A stretch of DNA of 64,000 nucleotides from Peromyscus leucopus (lineage: Eukaryota; Chordata; Mammalia; Rodentia; Cricetidae). Below, in pieces: positions 34,328 to 46,449 of this stretch. A program made the position numbers and the translations under genes. Under the pieces are notes generated by a model. The model saw nothing but the letters and a program-made list of their open reading frames with translations, was not told where the DNA came from and did not search any database. The stretch covers positions 70,020,647-70,084,646 of the forward strand of contig NC_051069.1 in NCBI RefSeq assembly GCF_004664715.2. The letters run 5' to 3'. Every line of letters starts with the position of its first letter. Position 1 is the stretch's first letter.

Positions 34328-36431
34328 GATACCCCTGTAAAATAGTGTGACAATTATTCACTTCAGACTTTCCATTTTCCTAAGTGACTGTCTATTCTTT
34401 ACCCAATACTGTCAACAAAATTCCTGCTATTCTCATGTTTGAGGGGTTTCCTGGGACCTAGGACTTTGGAAATTGCTAAAAGTAGAATAGCCTTGGCAAG
34501 ATATGGGCTCTCATTAAAGAGCTTGTTTTGATTTCAGCTCCTGTGAACAAAGTTCTAAAGCCCCTTTATGTGTGGGAAAGTCACTTTCAGTGACAAACCT
34601 TGACACATTGATTGCATGCCTATGTCATCTGTAACTGTGCCCCTGAGGTCTTGCATTCTGTTATTAATGTGACTGAAACAGTACAAAGTGTATGTTATGA
34701 AGTTCAAGTGACATTTCTTTTGGAATAATTATAATTGAACTACTTTCAATTAAACTGGTGAGTGTTCTAGAATGTGTAAAAGACCTATTAGGGATCCAAG
34801 TAGTCCTTTTTTAGGGATAGTGTCATTATTCTATTCTGTATAAGTGGATATTATACTCTCTTAATCATACTTAACTTGGTACAGCAAGAGTAGTTAATCT
34901 GAGAGTGTGTGATTTATCCAATTTACTTCCAAAGAGAATCTGAGTTGAGCACAGGGTGAAGGATTTGAGCAGGCCTGGTCTTTGTCCCTTTAGAAATACC
35001 CATTTGAGATATTCACATTTCTAACAGTTCAGTGCTCCATAAGTGGCTTTCTGCTCCAAGGTAATCTATCTTTGCTAACAGGCTCTACATTTAATGTTGT
35101 GTGAACTACCATGTAGTGATTGCTACTAGTGCAGTTAAATGCTTTTATAATTAAATCTATAGCGAATGGATTTCTTTATCTTTCTGAGGCAGTTTCCTGC
35201 TGTGTGTTTAAACTTGTGGCAATTTGGAGTATTGTCATAGAAAATGTGAAGCATGTGGCTGAAATGCAATTGCAATTACTTCCCTTGCAGGGTAATATGC
35301 CTTTTGTTAAAGAAATAGGCACGGGATTGTATTGGTTTACTTAGTTATATAACTCGTCTCATCATTTATGGCTTTGAAAAAGTTGTATCTTTTATAAAAT
35401 CTATGAAAAATATAGATAGAAAATAATCTGACGTACAATACAGAGATGTGTGTCATGCTTGCTTTTGCCATGGGAACTGTTGCCATCTCTATAGGGAGCT
35501 TTGTTTAGTGGAGGTTGGACACACCAACTCAGGAGTTAGTTTGAGTTAGAATCTAATGGTTGATCTACTCTGAATACAACTAGGTTCATTTATCACTTGT
35601 TGATAAGCCTATAAAATACCCAAGGAACAGTACCAACAGCAATTTAACAGTGCAAATGTATGTTCTACTCAGCATGGTGTTTTAGTGCCTACTCAGTGCC
35701 TCTCATTATATTATTAGCAGTATCCCAACAGGAAGTTGAATTGCCTTCCCACTTAAGGAAACTACATGGATGGACAACATTTCAAATTTAGTCTACAAAG
35801 TAGTGAGTAGGTGGTCATTAAAAATACTTTTTAAATAATAAAAGCCTCTATGTTTCCTGTCTCACACAAATCTATTGCATTGCCAAAAATTGAGCAGTAT
35901 TAAAATATACTGATTTAGCCATATGTAATAAATTCTACAAATTGTCAATCTTAGAAAGTGCTTTTGTTTAAATCTTAATTTTCTTAAAAAAACAAAAACA
36001 AAAGCAAACAAAATAACAACTGTAGGATAAAGTCTGTGGATTACTGGGCAAAATTGAAAATCCTTTTTGGGTTCTTTTTAGAGTTTGGAGAAAAATAGCA
36101 CAGCAAGTGAGCTGTAAATCCTGGCAATTTCCTGGAGGAAGGAACTAGAAATGTGAAAGAGAATATCTGGCCCTTTTTAGTTAAGGTGAAAAAGCAGCCA
36201 CATGGAAGAAAGGGAGGGGAGACTTCAGATAAAAGATGAGAAGTCCCTGAGTATCAAGGAAAACATGTCTATGTCTCTGGTTGCCAGCAGAAGTGATAAT
36301 GAAAAGAAATGCTTAGCACTGGACCACAGCATCTAATTCCAGGCAGTACATTCTAGTGTAAAGGATTGTACCAGAACACATGATTAGAAACATAAATAAG
36401 AGACAAGTTATTAAGAAAGAGAGAGGAAACA
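34328..36431. other. Low-copy DNA
   Basis: About 2.1 kb with no recognised repeat or gene; frames are short and without family resemblance. Confidence 0.4.
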
Positions 36432-36605
36432 GTGCATGCCCTGAATCTCAGTCCTCAGGAGGCAGAGACAGGCAGAACTCTTGAGTTCAAGGCTAGCCTG
36501 GTCTACCCAGTGAGTTTCAGGATGGCCAGGGCTGCACAGAAAAACCCTGTCTTAAAACAAAACCAAACAAAACAAAAACAAACAAACAAACAAAAAAACC
36601 AAAAA
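36432..36605 (+). repeat. B1 SINE with A-rich tail
   Basis: A 5'-truncated B1: GTGCATGCCCTGAATCTCAGTCC, GAGGCAGAGACAGGC, TGAGTTCAAGGCTAGCCTGGTC, GGATGGCCAGGGCTGCACAG and an (AAAC)n tail. Moderately diverged. Confidence 0.85.
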
Positions 36606-36640
36606 ACAAGACAAAAAACACCCCCAAGAATGGAAGTAAA

Positions 36641-37093
36641 TGTTGTTATTTGATGTTTACTCTTTTGGGGGGGCCTGCTACCCAGTTCCCAAATAAATCA
36701 CCTACAGAGGCTTATTCTTATTTATGAATGCCCAGCTTTAGCTTGGCTTATTTCTATCCAGCTTTTCTTAACTTAAATTATCCTATCTACCTGAGTTTTT
36801 CCATTCCCTTACTTCTATAAATCTTACTCTTAGTCTGTGGCTTGCTTTGTAGCTGGGTAGCTTGTCCCTGGAGTCCTCCTCTTTCTCTGGCTCCTTCCCT
36901 TCTCTTCCAGATTTCTCCTACCATCTATCCTTTCTGCCTGCCAGCCCCACCTATTTCTCTCTCCTGCCTCACTATTGGCTGTTAGGTTCTTCATTAGACC
37001 ATTGGGTGTTTTAGACAGGCACAGTAACATAGCTTCACAGAGTTAAACAAATCCAACATAAAGTAACACACCTTAAAATAATATTCCCCAACA
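36641..37093 (-). mobile_element. Solo LTR (ERVK-type), family shared with 62156
   Basis: On the minus strand it begins TGTTGGGGAATATTATTTTAAGG and contains TTGTTTAACTCTGTGAAGC, CTGTCTAAAACACCC, AGGTGGGGCTGGCAGGCAG, GGATAATTTAAGTTAAGAAAAGC, AAACAAGCC-type text and a TTATTTGGGAACTGGGTAGC...GGCCCCCCC end. The same blocks in the same order form the plus-strand LTR at 62156-62687. No clear target-site duplication; no internal retroviral sequence. Confidence 0.75.
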
Positions 37094-37777
37094 AGAGAAC
37101 TGATTGCTCAATATATAACTAGATGGGAAGGACATCTTGAATTGACCAAGAAACTCACTGCTGACTAGCTTTCATAGTGCTGGAAGTTTCTATGCCTGAT
37201 GCTGGGGAAGAAAGATATCAATGGTCTTATCTAGCATTGGTCCTTGCATGATACAATACTGAATGCCAGGTAAGATGTGCCTACTGGTAGTATAGTGGCA
37301 TGACATTTATGGAGGCGACCAATTGGTCTATTGCTTCAATTTTGTTTCTGCTCCCCACGAGAGAATTCATGCGTGGACACTATCCATGGCTATCCAAGTT
37401 ATAGGCCCTAAAGAGAAGCCTTATTGATGTTGTTCTTCTAAATGGTCATATGGTTAAACTGCCTTCTAAATATGTTTATATGTTCTGTTTCCAACATTGG
37501 TCAGAAAAGCTTCTTTTAGCAGTGGGTAGTAGTTAAACTGCTAAGAGAAAGTGACTGTTAGAGCTCAGCCATAGATAGGATAGCTTTATCATACCCCTGA
37601 AAACCTCATGGAGTATCCTGAAAGAAGAGACTGAAAAAAATGTAAGATCCAGTAGATGGGCAGCAGGGCTATGGAATGCAGCTGTTGGACATAATTTGGC
37701 TCTTGGACACAATATGGCTGTTGCATACATGAACTAATAGTAGCTTGGGCTACCTGCACAAAATCAAACCAGTTAAA
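37094..37777. other. Low-copy DNA
   Basis: No recognisable feature. Confidence 0.4.
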
Positions 37778-37786
37778 AATTCTAGC

Positions 37787-38023
37787 TCAAGGATTGGAAA
37801 GATGGCTCAGTCATTAAGACCATCTACTGCTCTTGGACCTAAGTTTAATTCCTACCATTGATGGCAGATTGCTCACCACCATACATAAGTCTAGCTGGGG
37901 GTGGTGATGGCAGAATCTGATGCCTCTTGTCTCTTGGAGCCGAGAATCTATGCACACATGCACATGCCAACATACAGATACACATAGAAACATATTTTTT
38001 TTAAAAAAAAAAACATAAAAAGG
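37787..38023 (+). repeat. B2-type SINE
   Basis: GGATTGGAAAGATGGCTCAGTCATTAAGACC head, TAAGTTTAATTCCTACC B-box region, GCAGAATCTGATGCCTCTTGTC body, CACACATGCACATGCC and an A-rich tail. Target-site duplication AATTCTAGC is exact at 37778-37786 and 38024-38032. Confidence 0.85.
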
Positions 38024-38032
38024 AATTCTAGC

Positions 38033-38559
38033 ATGAATATTGGCAATTGATTGTTGCTAGTAGGATCAACTTCTCTTTGGTGGCATGTCCACTGATAGGT
38101 TCCCTATTCCCCTATAGATGACCTCAACCTATCTAAATATGGGCAATGCTTATCGGACTTAGTGGATAAAATAAATGAATAAATAAAAATGAGGAGAACA
38201 TGAAGTTGGGAGGGAGATGTGATAAGGAATCCTAGAGAGAGTTGGGGATATAATGAGGGGTGGAAATAATTAAGAAACATTATATAAATATATGAAAATT
38301 TCAAAAAATAATTAAAACTCCCACATATTCCACAGTTAATGAGTGGAGGAAGTGGAAGTGTTGGGTTCTGTGGCCCATGAACCTTTATAGTACATTTGTA
38401 TATCACACATTTCTCACACTTATATTTTGCAAGCTTTTCCTGTATATGTTTTGTTGTTAATGAAGTCCGAGTGAGGAAGAACTTCCAATATTTCTTTTCA
38501 AAGTGATTTCTTTTATATATTAATCTTGATGTTTTAGTCTCTAGTCCCTAATTTTTGAT
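38033..38559. other. Low-copy AT-rich DNA
   Basis: No repeat recognised. The 100-codon minus frame at 38104-38406 reads a purine-rich strand as hydrophobic residues and has no domain. Confidence 0.4.
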
Positions 38560-38760
38560 CATAAAATGGCTCATTTGGTAAAAAGCCCTCATTGCAAACC
38601 CGAAGACCTGAGTTCAATCCCTAGAACTCACAATGGAAACAGAGAACCCACTTTAGGAAATTGTCTTTAGACCTCCATTCACATTTTAGGGTACACACAG
38701 CTACACTTTCCTACATATGTACATGCGCACATGATTAATAATAATAATAAATAAAATGTA
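38560..38760 (+). repeat. B3-type SINE
   Basis: AAAATGGCTCATTTGGTAAAAAGCCC, GAAGACCTGAGTTCAATCCCTAGAACTCAC, AGAGAACCCACTTTAGGAAATTGTC, TTTAGACCTCCATTCAC and an (AAT)n tail match the B3 order of blocks. Confidence 0.75.
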
Positions 38761-39154
38761 AAAGCTATAGGTTAGTCTTATTAACTTTAGAAATATAGTA
38801 TGAATATTTTAATGGATATGTATGACTTTACTAAGATATTTCCTTCCAAAGAATAAATTAATACAATTTATAGCAGTATTTTATAGTCATACATAAATAT
38901 GTGTTTCTAATTTTCATATAGAACTAGTAGTTAAGTAATATTTGAATGTTCAAACAACACGCTTATCTAGCAGACTATTGGGATATAATGTGTAAACAGT
39001 TACCTATAATTAACTTATTATTCACCTGATATTGGTAAATGTTGTTTTAGTTTTTCTACTTCCTTGGCAAAGTCATATTTGTTCTAGAAAAAAAGTGTGA
39101 TAGAAAGAACTGGTCATAAGTACCTACAGTCTGGTTTGAATGGTGTGCTCACAA
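38761..39154. other. Low-copy AT-rich DNA
   Basis: Nothing recognised. Confidence 0.4.
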
Positions 39155-39285
39155 TGAAAGAGGAATGTAACTTCTCTGGGTCATGGTTTTCTTTTTAGTA
39201 AAATGAAAATAGCAGTGCCTTCTTTGTCTCATAAGATGTTATGAAAATGAAATCTGAGATTACTTGAAAAATGCTGCTTAAGCTA
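39155..39285 (+). repeat. MIR fragment
   Basis: TAACTTCTCTGGGTCATGGTTTTC, TAGTAAAATGAAAATAGCAGTGCC, GTCTCATAAGATGTTATGAAAATGAAATC parallels the MIR 3' half (TAACCTCTCTGTGCCTCAGTTTCC...GTAAAATGGGGATAATAATAGTACC...GGGTTGTTGTGAGGATTAAAT). Confidence 0.6.
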
Positions 39286-40734
39286 AAAAACAGCCTGCAG
39301 ATGAAGCTGGACCTTTTTTCAAGTGTTTTTCAAGTTTCCAATTTTGTGGAATGATTGAATATTGGTTATATTTTTTACCTTCTTAGATTATTTTTTTGTA
39401 GTCACCCAATGTTTTTTTTTTTTTTTCAAATGGCTGGCTGCAGTTAGGAGGGCAGTCTGTTGCCTAGCAACAGTGTCTCTTGGATGCCCTCTACAGCTAT
39501 ATAGCTTTGGACAAAGGTATGCACTCTTAAACTATGCTTCCCATTCTCTAAATAAACCTGTGTGATTTCTACAGCTAATCATATTAAGGACTATTTGGTG
39601 ACCATTACTGAGAACCATATCCGAGCTAAGGAATCAAACAATTCTTTTTAGACATTGGATTTTACCTGTTTGCTAAGTGTCATTATTTTTCTAACAGACA
39701 CCCTTATCATTTATAACAACCTTCACTGCTTATTACTAAGAAGAAATGGCCTTGAATTTTACAAGCATTGTGAAACACACATTGTATGTTTTCTGTGTAA
39801 TTGACAATCTTTTTTCCCTCCCCTGGGGAGGTGGTCAATGCTTTGTGATTGTTTCTTGTTCTTTTCCAGGGTCTCTAAGAAAATCATAGTATCCATTTGC
39901 AGAACCTATCACAATAGCAGTAGTCAAAGCACAGAATTTTTATTAGAGTCAGCAAATAATTAGTGTTCACAGTAAACCTCTCAACAGACTGTTCACTTAC
40001 CATTTTGTTACTGGCTGCTGCTAATGAAAATAATTTCAAATTGGCTTTTGCTGTACTAAATGCCATATTGAACAGCTCTGTTCACTTATATTATGTTTAG
40101 TCCTCTCAGAATGTGGGGAGAGGTTGTCAAAATTTGTGATTCTTAGATTATACTGAAGCAAAAATATCACAGAGTGGCTATGGAAATCACTGAAGGTATG
40201 CAAGCATATTAAACAATCAGATGTGTCTCAGTAAGCAGCCGGGAAGTAGTTCTGACAGTTCCTATTAGAGCTAATTAGTTTGTGACTGTGTTAATTGCTG
40301 CAGAACTAAATGATTGTTGCTTTGGGATATTTTTGGGTTCTTTCCCCCAAATCTCTGCAAAAAACATAATCACAATTTGCAGAGCCTGATGTGATGCTAG
40401 AGATGCAGAAAGCCTTGGATTTGGGCATTTGCACTTTGGCTTCTTATCCGGTGGCATCTACAGGATGGGTGGTTCTTGGAGGCATATTAACTTTAGTATC
40501 TAAAAAGTAAACCTAGTTAAGAAAAAAACTAAGTTTGACTTTTCTTTTCATGTAAGCCCTCATGACTTCTTAAAAGTGAGTTCTGATTATGTGTGAAGTC
40601 TTGGTTTTCACACAGCACTTGACCATATGTGTACAAGTAATTTTTCCTACCACCTACCGGGACATTCCCTGGTATGGTTTCAAAAACAAAACTGTAAAGA
40701 GGAATATAGATTGGAGTGCAGAGGAGAGGACTGA
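39286..40734. other. Low-copy DNA
   Basis: No repeat recognised apart from a T run at 39410-39426. The part at 40000-40450 has balanced composition but no recognisable exon. Confidence 0.4.
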
Positions 40735-40747
40735 GAATGATGTCTCT

Positions 40748-40752
40748 CTGTC

Positions 40753-40820
<68 letters not shown>

Positions 40821-40954
40821 TTTTCAAGACAGGGTTTCTCTATGTAGTTTTGGTGCCTATCCTGGATCAAGCTCTGTAGACCAGGCTGGCCTCGAATTCA
40901 CAGAGATCTGCCTGGCTCTGCCTCCTGTGTGCTGGGATTAAAGTCGTGAGCCAG
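40748..40954 (-). repeat. B1 SINE, antisense, with (CT)n tail
   Basis: (TC/TG)n at 40742-40817 runs into CAAGACAGGGTTTCTCTATGTAG, GTAGACCAGGCTGGCCTCGAATTCACAGAG and GCTGGGATTAAAGTCGTGAGCC. The duplication GAATGATGTCTCT / GAATGATGTTTCT (40735-40747 and 40955-40967) frames SINE and microsatellite together, so the CT tract derives from the element's tail. Confidence 0.9.
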
Positions 40955-40967
40955 GAATGATGTTTCT

Positions 40968-43084
40968 TTTCATCCTTAAATATTTAATAATTGTTACAAA
41001 GTAAAAACTTTGTGACATTGTAACTTCCATAAAGCATGCACATCTCTTTCTAGCCTATAATGCCAGGCATGAGTTTTCATTAGAAACATCTAAACTAAAC
41101 TAAAACTGAAAACGTAGAAACCAACACACTGCTCCACTAATACCAAATGTATTTTCTTATTTTGGAAAACGAACAAAAGATAAATAGACAATTTATGCTT
41201 AAACACGTTTGAAAAGTGTATTCTGCTGCTGTGATTAGGAAAATACAAATAAAACCAGTTATGTAGTTATTTTGTAACCTACAAGTTTGGCAAAATACAA
41301 AACTCTAACAGTATCAAGAAGTGATGAAGTTTTCTAAAAGCAGCAGCAACAACTGGTTTTTCACACTGTTGTTGCCAAGGGGATGCACAAAATCACACCA
41401 GAGTTTACATATGGGAAATGTATCTACTTTGGCTAGACCTATCAATGCTGGACATCCGCAAAACACATTAGCAATCTGCATAAGTAACTCATGCAACCTG
41501 GGAACAAAGTAAATGCTTATCAAGAGGGAAAAAGACAGGTAAACTGCAACACAGTTATATAAAGAAATAACCAGCTACCAGCAAGATTCTGCAGAAATAG
41601 CAGGCTATAAAATCATATCTCCATAAACATTAGAGGAAAGGGAAGGATGAGAAGACCCATATGAAATGAGGATACTGTGTTTAAAAAATAAAAGGCAGAA
41701 CTGAAAGCATATTCAGGGAATAAGACCCTGCCACATTTCACCAGGAAGACTTACTTAGATCGAAAAGAAACCTAATAAGCTTTCCATAAACCAAAATAGT
41801 CATACTTTGGAAGTAAAACAAAGACATAGCCATAGATGTAATTATTAAAAGAAAAGGGAGAATGGAGGATAATATTCAGAATGAAGCAATGAGAGACAAC
41901 AGCAAGGAAGAATTCCCAAGTATGATTGTGATATACAATGCTCACGGCAGACAGTGCAGTCATATCTAAAAGGATTCTGGGGCAAACAGTAAAAGGTAGC
42001 AAACTGATAACATGTGTCTTGTTTACCAGAGAACTTATAACACAAGTGCTTAGGTCCAGAAGGGTATGTATGCATTTCTCAAGTAGGAGCATTGAAGAAA
42101 CTTCCACCCTTAAACAAACTATAGCAAAATCAATGAACACAAAACACGCAAAAATATATCAAAGCCTTCTAGAGAAAGAACACTGATTATTTTAAAACTA
42201 TTAACTTACTGTTAATGTCTCAACATCTGTAGAAGCTGCAAGACAATGGTGGCAATATCTCTCATGTGCTGAGAAGAGATTCAGCTCATAAATAAGTTTC
42301 AATTGTGACACTGAGACAAAAGCAACAGATGAAATGAAGTCAGCATATCAATAGACTGTCATAAAAGCAATTTTCCCATTTGAGACAAATATTATTAACC
42401 TATAAACAAGATATTTATGTTTTGGAGTTAAAAATCGAACTAGAATTGAAATACTAGAAAACAAGTTTGGAGGGTAGTAGGGCTGGTTAACATATTCTAA
42501 GTAGCTAACATTGTTTTTCAAGAAAACAAAGACACTGATTACTTTTGAAATTCATGCAGACTAAAATACATCTTTGAACACAAGTAGGATAACCTGAAGG
42601 AAAACAGAACAATGGGATGTAAAGAAGCAGGTTCAATCCACATAAGGTAGAGAGATCAGCTGTGAACAAAGGAAATACGAATCAAAGAGAAAGCACAAAA
42701 TGAGATGCTAGAATGAATACAAATCCCAACTCACCTAACAACGGGCATTCTTCGTTAAAAATCAATTAAAATCGCTTTGCACAAGAGGCAGAGCTGAACT
42801 CTAAGGACACAAAAGGCATAGGGCACAAATGGATGGGAAACCTGTCAGAAATACATCAACTAAGATAGCGCATAGAATAAAACCAGTGCTTATAACATAG
42901 ACTTGAAAGCACAAACCTAAAAGAAAAAAAGAGAGAGAGAGAGCCATTGCATTTTTGCAAGAAAGTTTTAATACCCAGAAAATGTAGGTTTCAACTAACA
43001 CGTGCCCAATTATAGAGCTTTAACATGCATAAGGTAAAATTCTGCATCACTTAAAGGACAAAAGCTCTTCATTACATTTTTTAA
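40968..43084 (+). mobile_element. Ancient LINE-like A-rich region (HAL1/L1-like)
   Basis: A long A-rich plus strand with lysine/glutamate/threonine-type codon composition but stop-riddled frames, typical of an old LINE read in sense. Parts such as 41690-42130 (AAATAAAAGGCAGAACTGAAAGC, GGAATAAGACCCTGCCACATTTCACC, AACTTATAACACAAGTGC) resemble HAL1-type ORF1 sequence as I remember it. The 122-codon frame on the other strand at 41772-42140 is antisense to this. Boundaries are guesses. Confidence 0.35.
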
Positions 43085-43700
43085 ATCAAAAAATATATTT
43101 TAAATTTAATATATTCTTATTATGGTTTCCCCTCCTCCAGCTCCTCCAAGATCCTTACCACTTTCCCATGCAGCAAAATCCAGACCTTTTTTTTCCTCTC
43201 AATAGAGTAAAAACTTGTATCTAAAAAAAATAATAAAATAAAATTGGATAAAATAAAAACAGACCAGAATAGGACAAACTAAACAAACAGAAGAAAAAGA
43301 GCTACCCAAAAGCTCAATAGATACATACATATACATACATACATGCATACATACATACATACATACATGAATGCAGAGACACACATTTGTACATATACAA
43401 ATCTCATAAAAACATAAAACCAGAAACCAGGGAACCTTTGGAAGAGGCTGAAAGATTGTAAAAGCCAGAGGGGATGGAGAACATCGAGGAAACAAGGCCT
43501 TCTAAATACAGGAGGACTGACTCCCATATGAACTCACAGAAACTGTGGAAGCATGCACAGGGCCTTATAGGGTCTGAACAACAAGAGAAGTGGACATAAG
43601 CCAACACCCCTAAGTCAGGAACTATCTCCAACTATAACTGCTCACAAATGGAAAACTAGTTTTCTCCAATGTAGTCTCACTGTATAAAAACCACTTTTCA
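43085..43700 (+). mobile_element. Lx-like LINE-1 3'-region fragment
   Basis: CCCCTCCTCCAGCTCCTCCAAGATCC, then an A-rich (AATAAAATAAAA) and (CATA)n section (43316-43371), then CACATTTGTACATATACAAATCTC, AGATTGTAAAAGCCAGAGG, ATGAACTCACAGAAACTGTGG, AGTTTTCTCCAATGTAGTCTCACTG. These are the usual consecutive blocks of old rodent L1 tails. Frames on the minus strand reading tyrosine/methionine/cysteine repeats come from the CATA tract. Confidence 0.6.
43316..43371. repeat. (CATA)n microsatellite
   Basis: About 13 CATA units with ATAT and GCAT interruptions, inside the L1 fragment. Confidence 0.9.
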
Positions 43701-43829
43701 TCATTTTTACAAAGGAAAAGTTACTCTGAAAATTATAAAGAATTTAAGATATTAACACTTGCATGAAGACGTTTGATCTACGGTTATTTAGGCAAACCAC
43801 GTACTTTATATTTTTAAGACACTGATTCA

Positions 43830-44015
43830 TTTTTTTTTTCTCATATATGATATCCCAACCACATTTCCCTGCCTTCCTCTACTTTCCTTCCAGGCCCCTG
43901 TTCCTCCCTTCTCCTCTGTTTCCCTTTAGAAAAGAACAAGCCTTCTAGGGATATCACCTGAACATGGCATAACAATACAATAAGACAGGGCATAAACCCT
44001 CATTTCAAAAAAAAG
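43830..44015. mobile_element. Lx-like LINE-1 fragment
   Basis: CCCTGCCTTCCTCTACTTTCC, TTCCCTTTAGAAAAGAACAAGCC, TCTAGGGATATCACCTGAACATGGC and GACAGGGCATAAACCC form a block common in rodent L1 (Lx) tails. The orientation is not clear from this piece. Confidence 0.5.
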
Positions 44016-44139
44016 AAAAAGAAATGTACTCATATACTTTAAAACTGAATAATCAATATACTTTATAAGTTTTGCTAAACATTTACAAAAGTGACCATCT
44101 AAAACTATGTGTGCCATTGTTTAGTCCAAAAATATTTAG

Positions 44140-44850
44140 AACAGTGATATCAATATCCTCTTGATGGACAGTTCTCTGAATCAATATATAGTTGTTTTCT
44201 TTCTCCCAAATTTGGTATGGAGTCAGTTTTGTGTGAGAGTGGAGTTGCTATAAATGCTTGCTTTATATTTCCAGTAGCCTGGATTATCTTGGCTAATCCT
44301 TTCACCCCAGGGCTATTGGTCTTTGCCACTGAAAATAAATTTCTTGTGGTCAACAAATAGATGAGTCTTGTTTTTGAATCCGGTCTGCTTTTCAATGCCT
44401 TTTGATTGGGAACTTGGGCCTTTAACATTCAGAGGTATTACTGAAAGATATTCACTGGTTGCTACAATTTTCTTGGCTTTGAAATATTTGGTTCTTTTTA
44501 AATCCTCATTTGCTTATTTAGTGTCCTGGTGTTGTTCACTCTTTCCTGTGGCTTCTTAAATGTGTTTATCTTCACTTGACTGTGTAGGGTTCCTTCCAGT
44601 ATCTTCTGTAGTGCTGGCTTAGTGGTCATGAATTACTAGAGAAGGTTTTCCTTCCTCTCTACTTATGGAAGGACAGATAGCTTTGATGAGAACAGTAATC
44701 TGGGTCAGCAGTGATCATGTTTCAGAATTTGAATTCAATGGCCCTCCCCCAGCGTTTAGAGTTTCTGTTGAGAAAGTTGATATCATTCATAAAAGATTCC
44801 ACCTTTTAAAGTGACTTGGTGTTTCTCTTTTGCAGCTTTCAATATAACAG
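44140..44850 (-). mobile_element. LINE-1 ORF2 fragment, antisense
   Basis: T-rich antisense L1 ORF2: a 'GTGTAGGGTTCCTTCCAG...TAGTGCTGGC' block at 44582-44618, then AGTTTCTGTTGAGAAAGTTG near 44760 and 'CTCTTTTGCAGCTTTCAATAT' near 44826, matching the ordered antisense consensus. Stops and indels throughout; a dead fragment. Confidence 0.65.
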
Positions 44851-45149
44851 CCTGTAAATTCAGCAAATTATGAAATATTAGTCATCCACATTCTGACCAA
44901 AATGCAATTATAGATTGAACTGTATGAATCACTTTTATATCTAACATTTTAGCTATAAAAATGGAAATAAATGGGTTTACATGAAAATATTCTGAAAAAA
45001 ACCTTATAAAACTATATTTTCAGATATTTAAAAGTTATGTCTAAATAAATAAAAATAAAATAGAAAAAATATTGAAAAAATGAAATATTTACTTATTAAG
45101 ACACATATAGATGAATAATTTAAGTAATCAGGGTCTTATGTGAGTTATA

Positions 45150-45430
45150 TTACATTATTTTCTTATGAGGAAAATGTCAACACTGGAGAAAACTAGAGGC
45201 TAAATGACAAGTTTAAGAATTTAGGAAAGATCAGAATAAATGCAACATAATAAGAAGGGAAATTTAAGCATAATAAAAAACTAGTGAATAATAGTCAGAT
45301 CGTTGAAATGATCAATAAAACTAGAGCAAAATATTCTTGAAAGGATCAAGACTCAGATTAATTTCTTTTAGGATCTAATAATACTATCTACTACTAAGAT
45401 CAATCAATTAAAAAAGGAAAGAAAAACAGT
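45150..45430 (+). mobile_element. LINE-1 ORF2 fragment, sense
   Basis: An A-rich strand with AGATCAGAATAAATGC, GAAATGATCAATAAAACTAGAGC and ATTCTTGAAAGGATCAAG, resembling the L1 ORF2 stretch 'AGCAGAAATAAATGAAAT...ATCAATGAAACTAAAAGC...TTTGAAAAGATAAA'. Diverged. Confidence 0.5.
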
Positions 45431-45468
45431 ATTAGGAATAAAAAATAACACAGTAACAACAAAATCTT

Positions 45469-45929
45469 TTTCTTTTTTTATAATTTTTATTATTAAGAAA
45501 TTTTCTATTCAATTTACCTAACAAACACAGATCACCCCTACTCCCTCTTCCCACCCTCCAGCGTTCTCCCTAATCCCCCCCCCCCAATTCCTGCCTTCTC
45601 CAAGTCAGAGTCTCACATCAGGAGTCAGCAGAGCCTGGTACATTCAGCTGAGGCAGGTCCAAGCACCTCCCCCATGCACCAAGGCTAAGCAAGTTGTCCC
45701 ACCTTAGGAACTGGGCACCAAAAAGTCATGCACTAGGGACAGATCCCAATCCCCCTGCCTGGGGACACCCCAAACAGTTCAAGTTAAGCAACTATCTCAC
45801 CTATCCAGAGGGCCTAGTCCAGTCCCAAAGGGGCTCCACAGCCATTGGTCCACACAGTTCATGGGTTTCCCCCAGTTTGGCTGGCCGTCTCTGTACGTTT
45901 TCCCATCATGATCTCCATGTCCCTTGGAG
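45469..45929 (-). mobile_element. 5'-truncated LINE-1 3' region
   Basis: A 461-bp L1 tail in reverse. It starts at its A-tail (TTTTTCTTTTTTTATAATTTTTATTATTAAG) and runs through a poly-C tract (45577-45586), CCTTCTCCAAGTCAGAGTCTC and ATCCAGAGGGCCTAGTCC to GTCCCTTGGAG. The target-site duplication AACAACAAAATCTT is exact at 45455-45468 and 45930-45943. The right copy overlaps the end of the MaLR-type LTR that follows, so the L1 inserted at that LTR's edge. Confidence 0.9.
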
Positions 45930-45939
45930 AACAACAAAA

Positions 45940-46449
45940 TCTTAGTTAGGATTTTTGTTGGTTTAATAAAAGACCATAGCCAAAGACAACTTGGAGAGAA
46001 AATAGTTCATTTCTTCTTACAACTCTCAGGTCACACTCTGTTACTGAGGGTATCTAGGGCAGGAAGTTAAACAAAGACCATGAAGAAGTGCTACTTACTA
46101 GCTTGCTCCTCACGGCTTGCTCATCTTCCTTCTTTTCTTTTTTTATTTTCGAGACAGGGTTTCTCTGTGTAGCTTTGCGCCTTTCCTGGGACTCACTTGG
46201 TAGCCCAGGCTGGCCTCAATCTCGCAGAGATCCGCCTGGCTCTGCCTCCCAAGTGCTGGGATTAAAGGTGTGCAAGCCAGAACCACCTGCCCAGGGGTGG
46301 CACCTCCCCTTCCCACATTAATCATTAATTAAGAAAATGATCCACAGACTGTCTACAGACAATTTTATAGAGGCACTTTCTCATTTAAGGTTTCTTTTCT
46401 TAGATAAATCTGGCTTGTGGTAAGGCGGACAAAAACCCCAACCATGACA
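45940..46449 (-). mobile_element. MaLR-type LTR split by a B1
   Basis: A reverse copy of the family at 10396. It runs from CTTAGTTAGGATTTTTG on the left (its 3' end), through CAACTCTCAGGTCACACTC and ACCATGAAGAAGTGCT, is interrupted by a B1, and resumes with ACCACCTGCCCAGGGGTGG, ATTAATCATTAATTAAGAAAATG and GTAAGGCGGACAAAAACCCC to ACCATGACA. Confidence 0.65.
46135..46278 (-). repeat. B1 SINE, antisense, inside the MaLR-type LTR
   Basis: TTCGAGACAGGGTTTCTCTGTG, AGCTTTGCGCCTTTCCTGG, ACTTGGTAGCCCAGGCTGGC, GCAGAGATCCGCCTGGC and GTGCTGGGATTAAAGGTGTGC. This carries the cricetid-type 'GGAAAGGCGCAAAGC' tail variant. The head side is truncated where LTR sequence resumes. Confidence 0.9.

Noticed and set aside
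41772..42140. 122-codon hydrophobic minus-strand frame, the longest in the window
   Set aside because: It is antisense to A-rich LINE-like sequence, so the hydrophobic bias comes from T-rich codons; no family resemblance.
43316..43371. Regularly spaced repeats that could suggest a CRISPR-like array
   Set aside because: They are 4-bp CATA microsatellite units in a mammalian genome, without spacers.
43199..43527. Cysteine/methionine/tyrosine-rich minus-strand frames
   Set aside because: Created by the (CATA)n microsatellite inside an L1 fragment.
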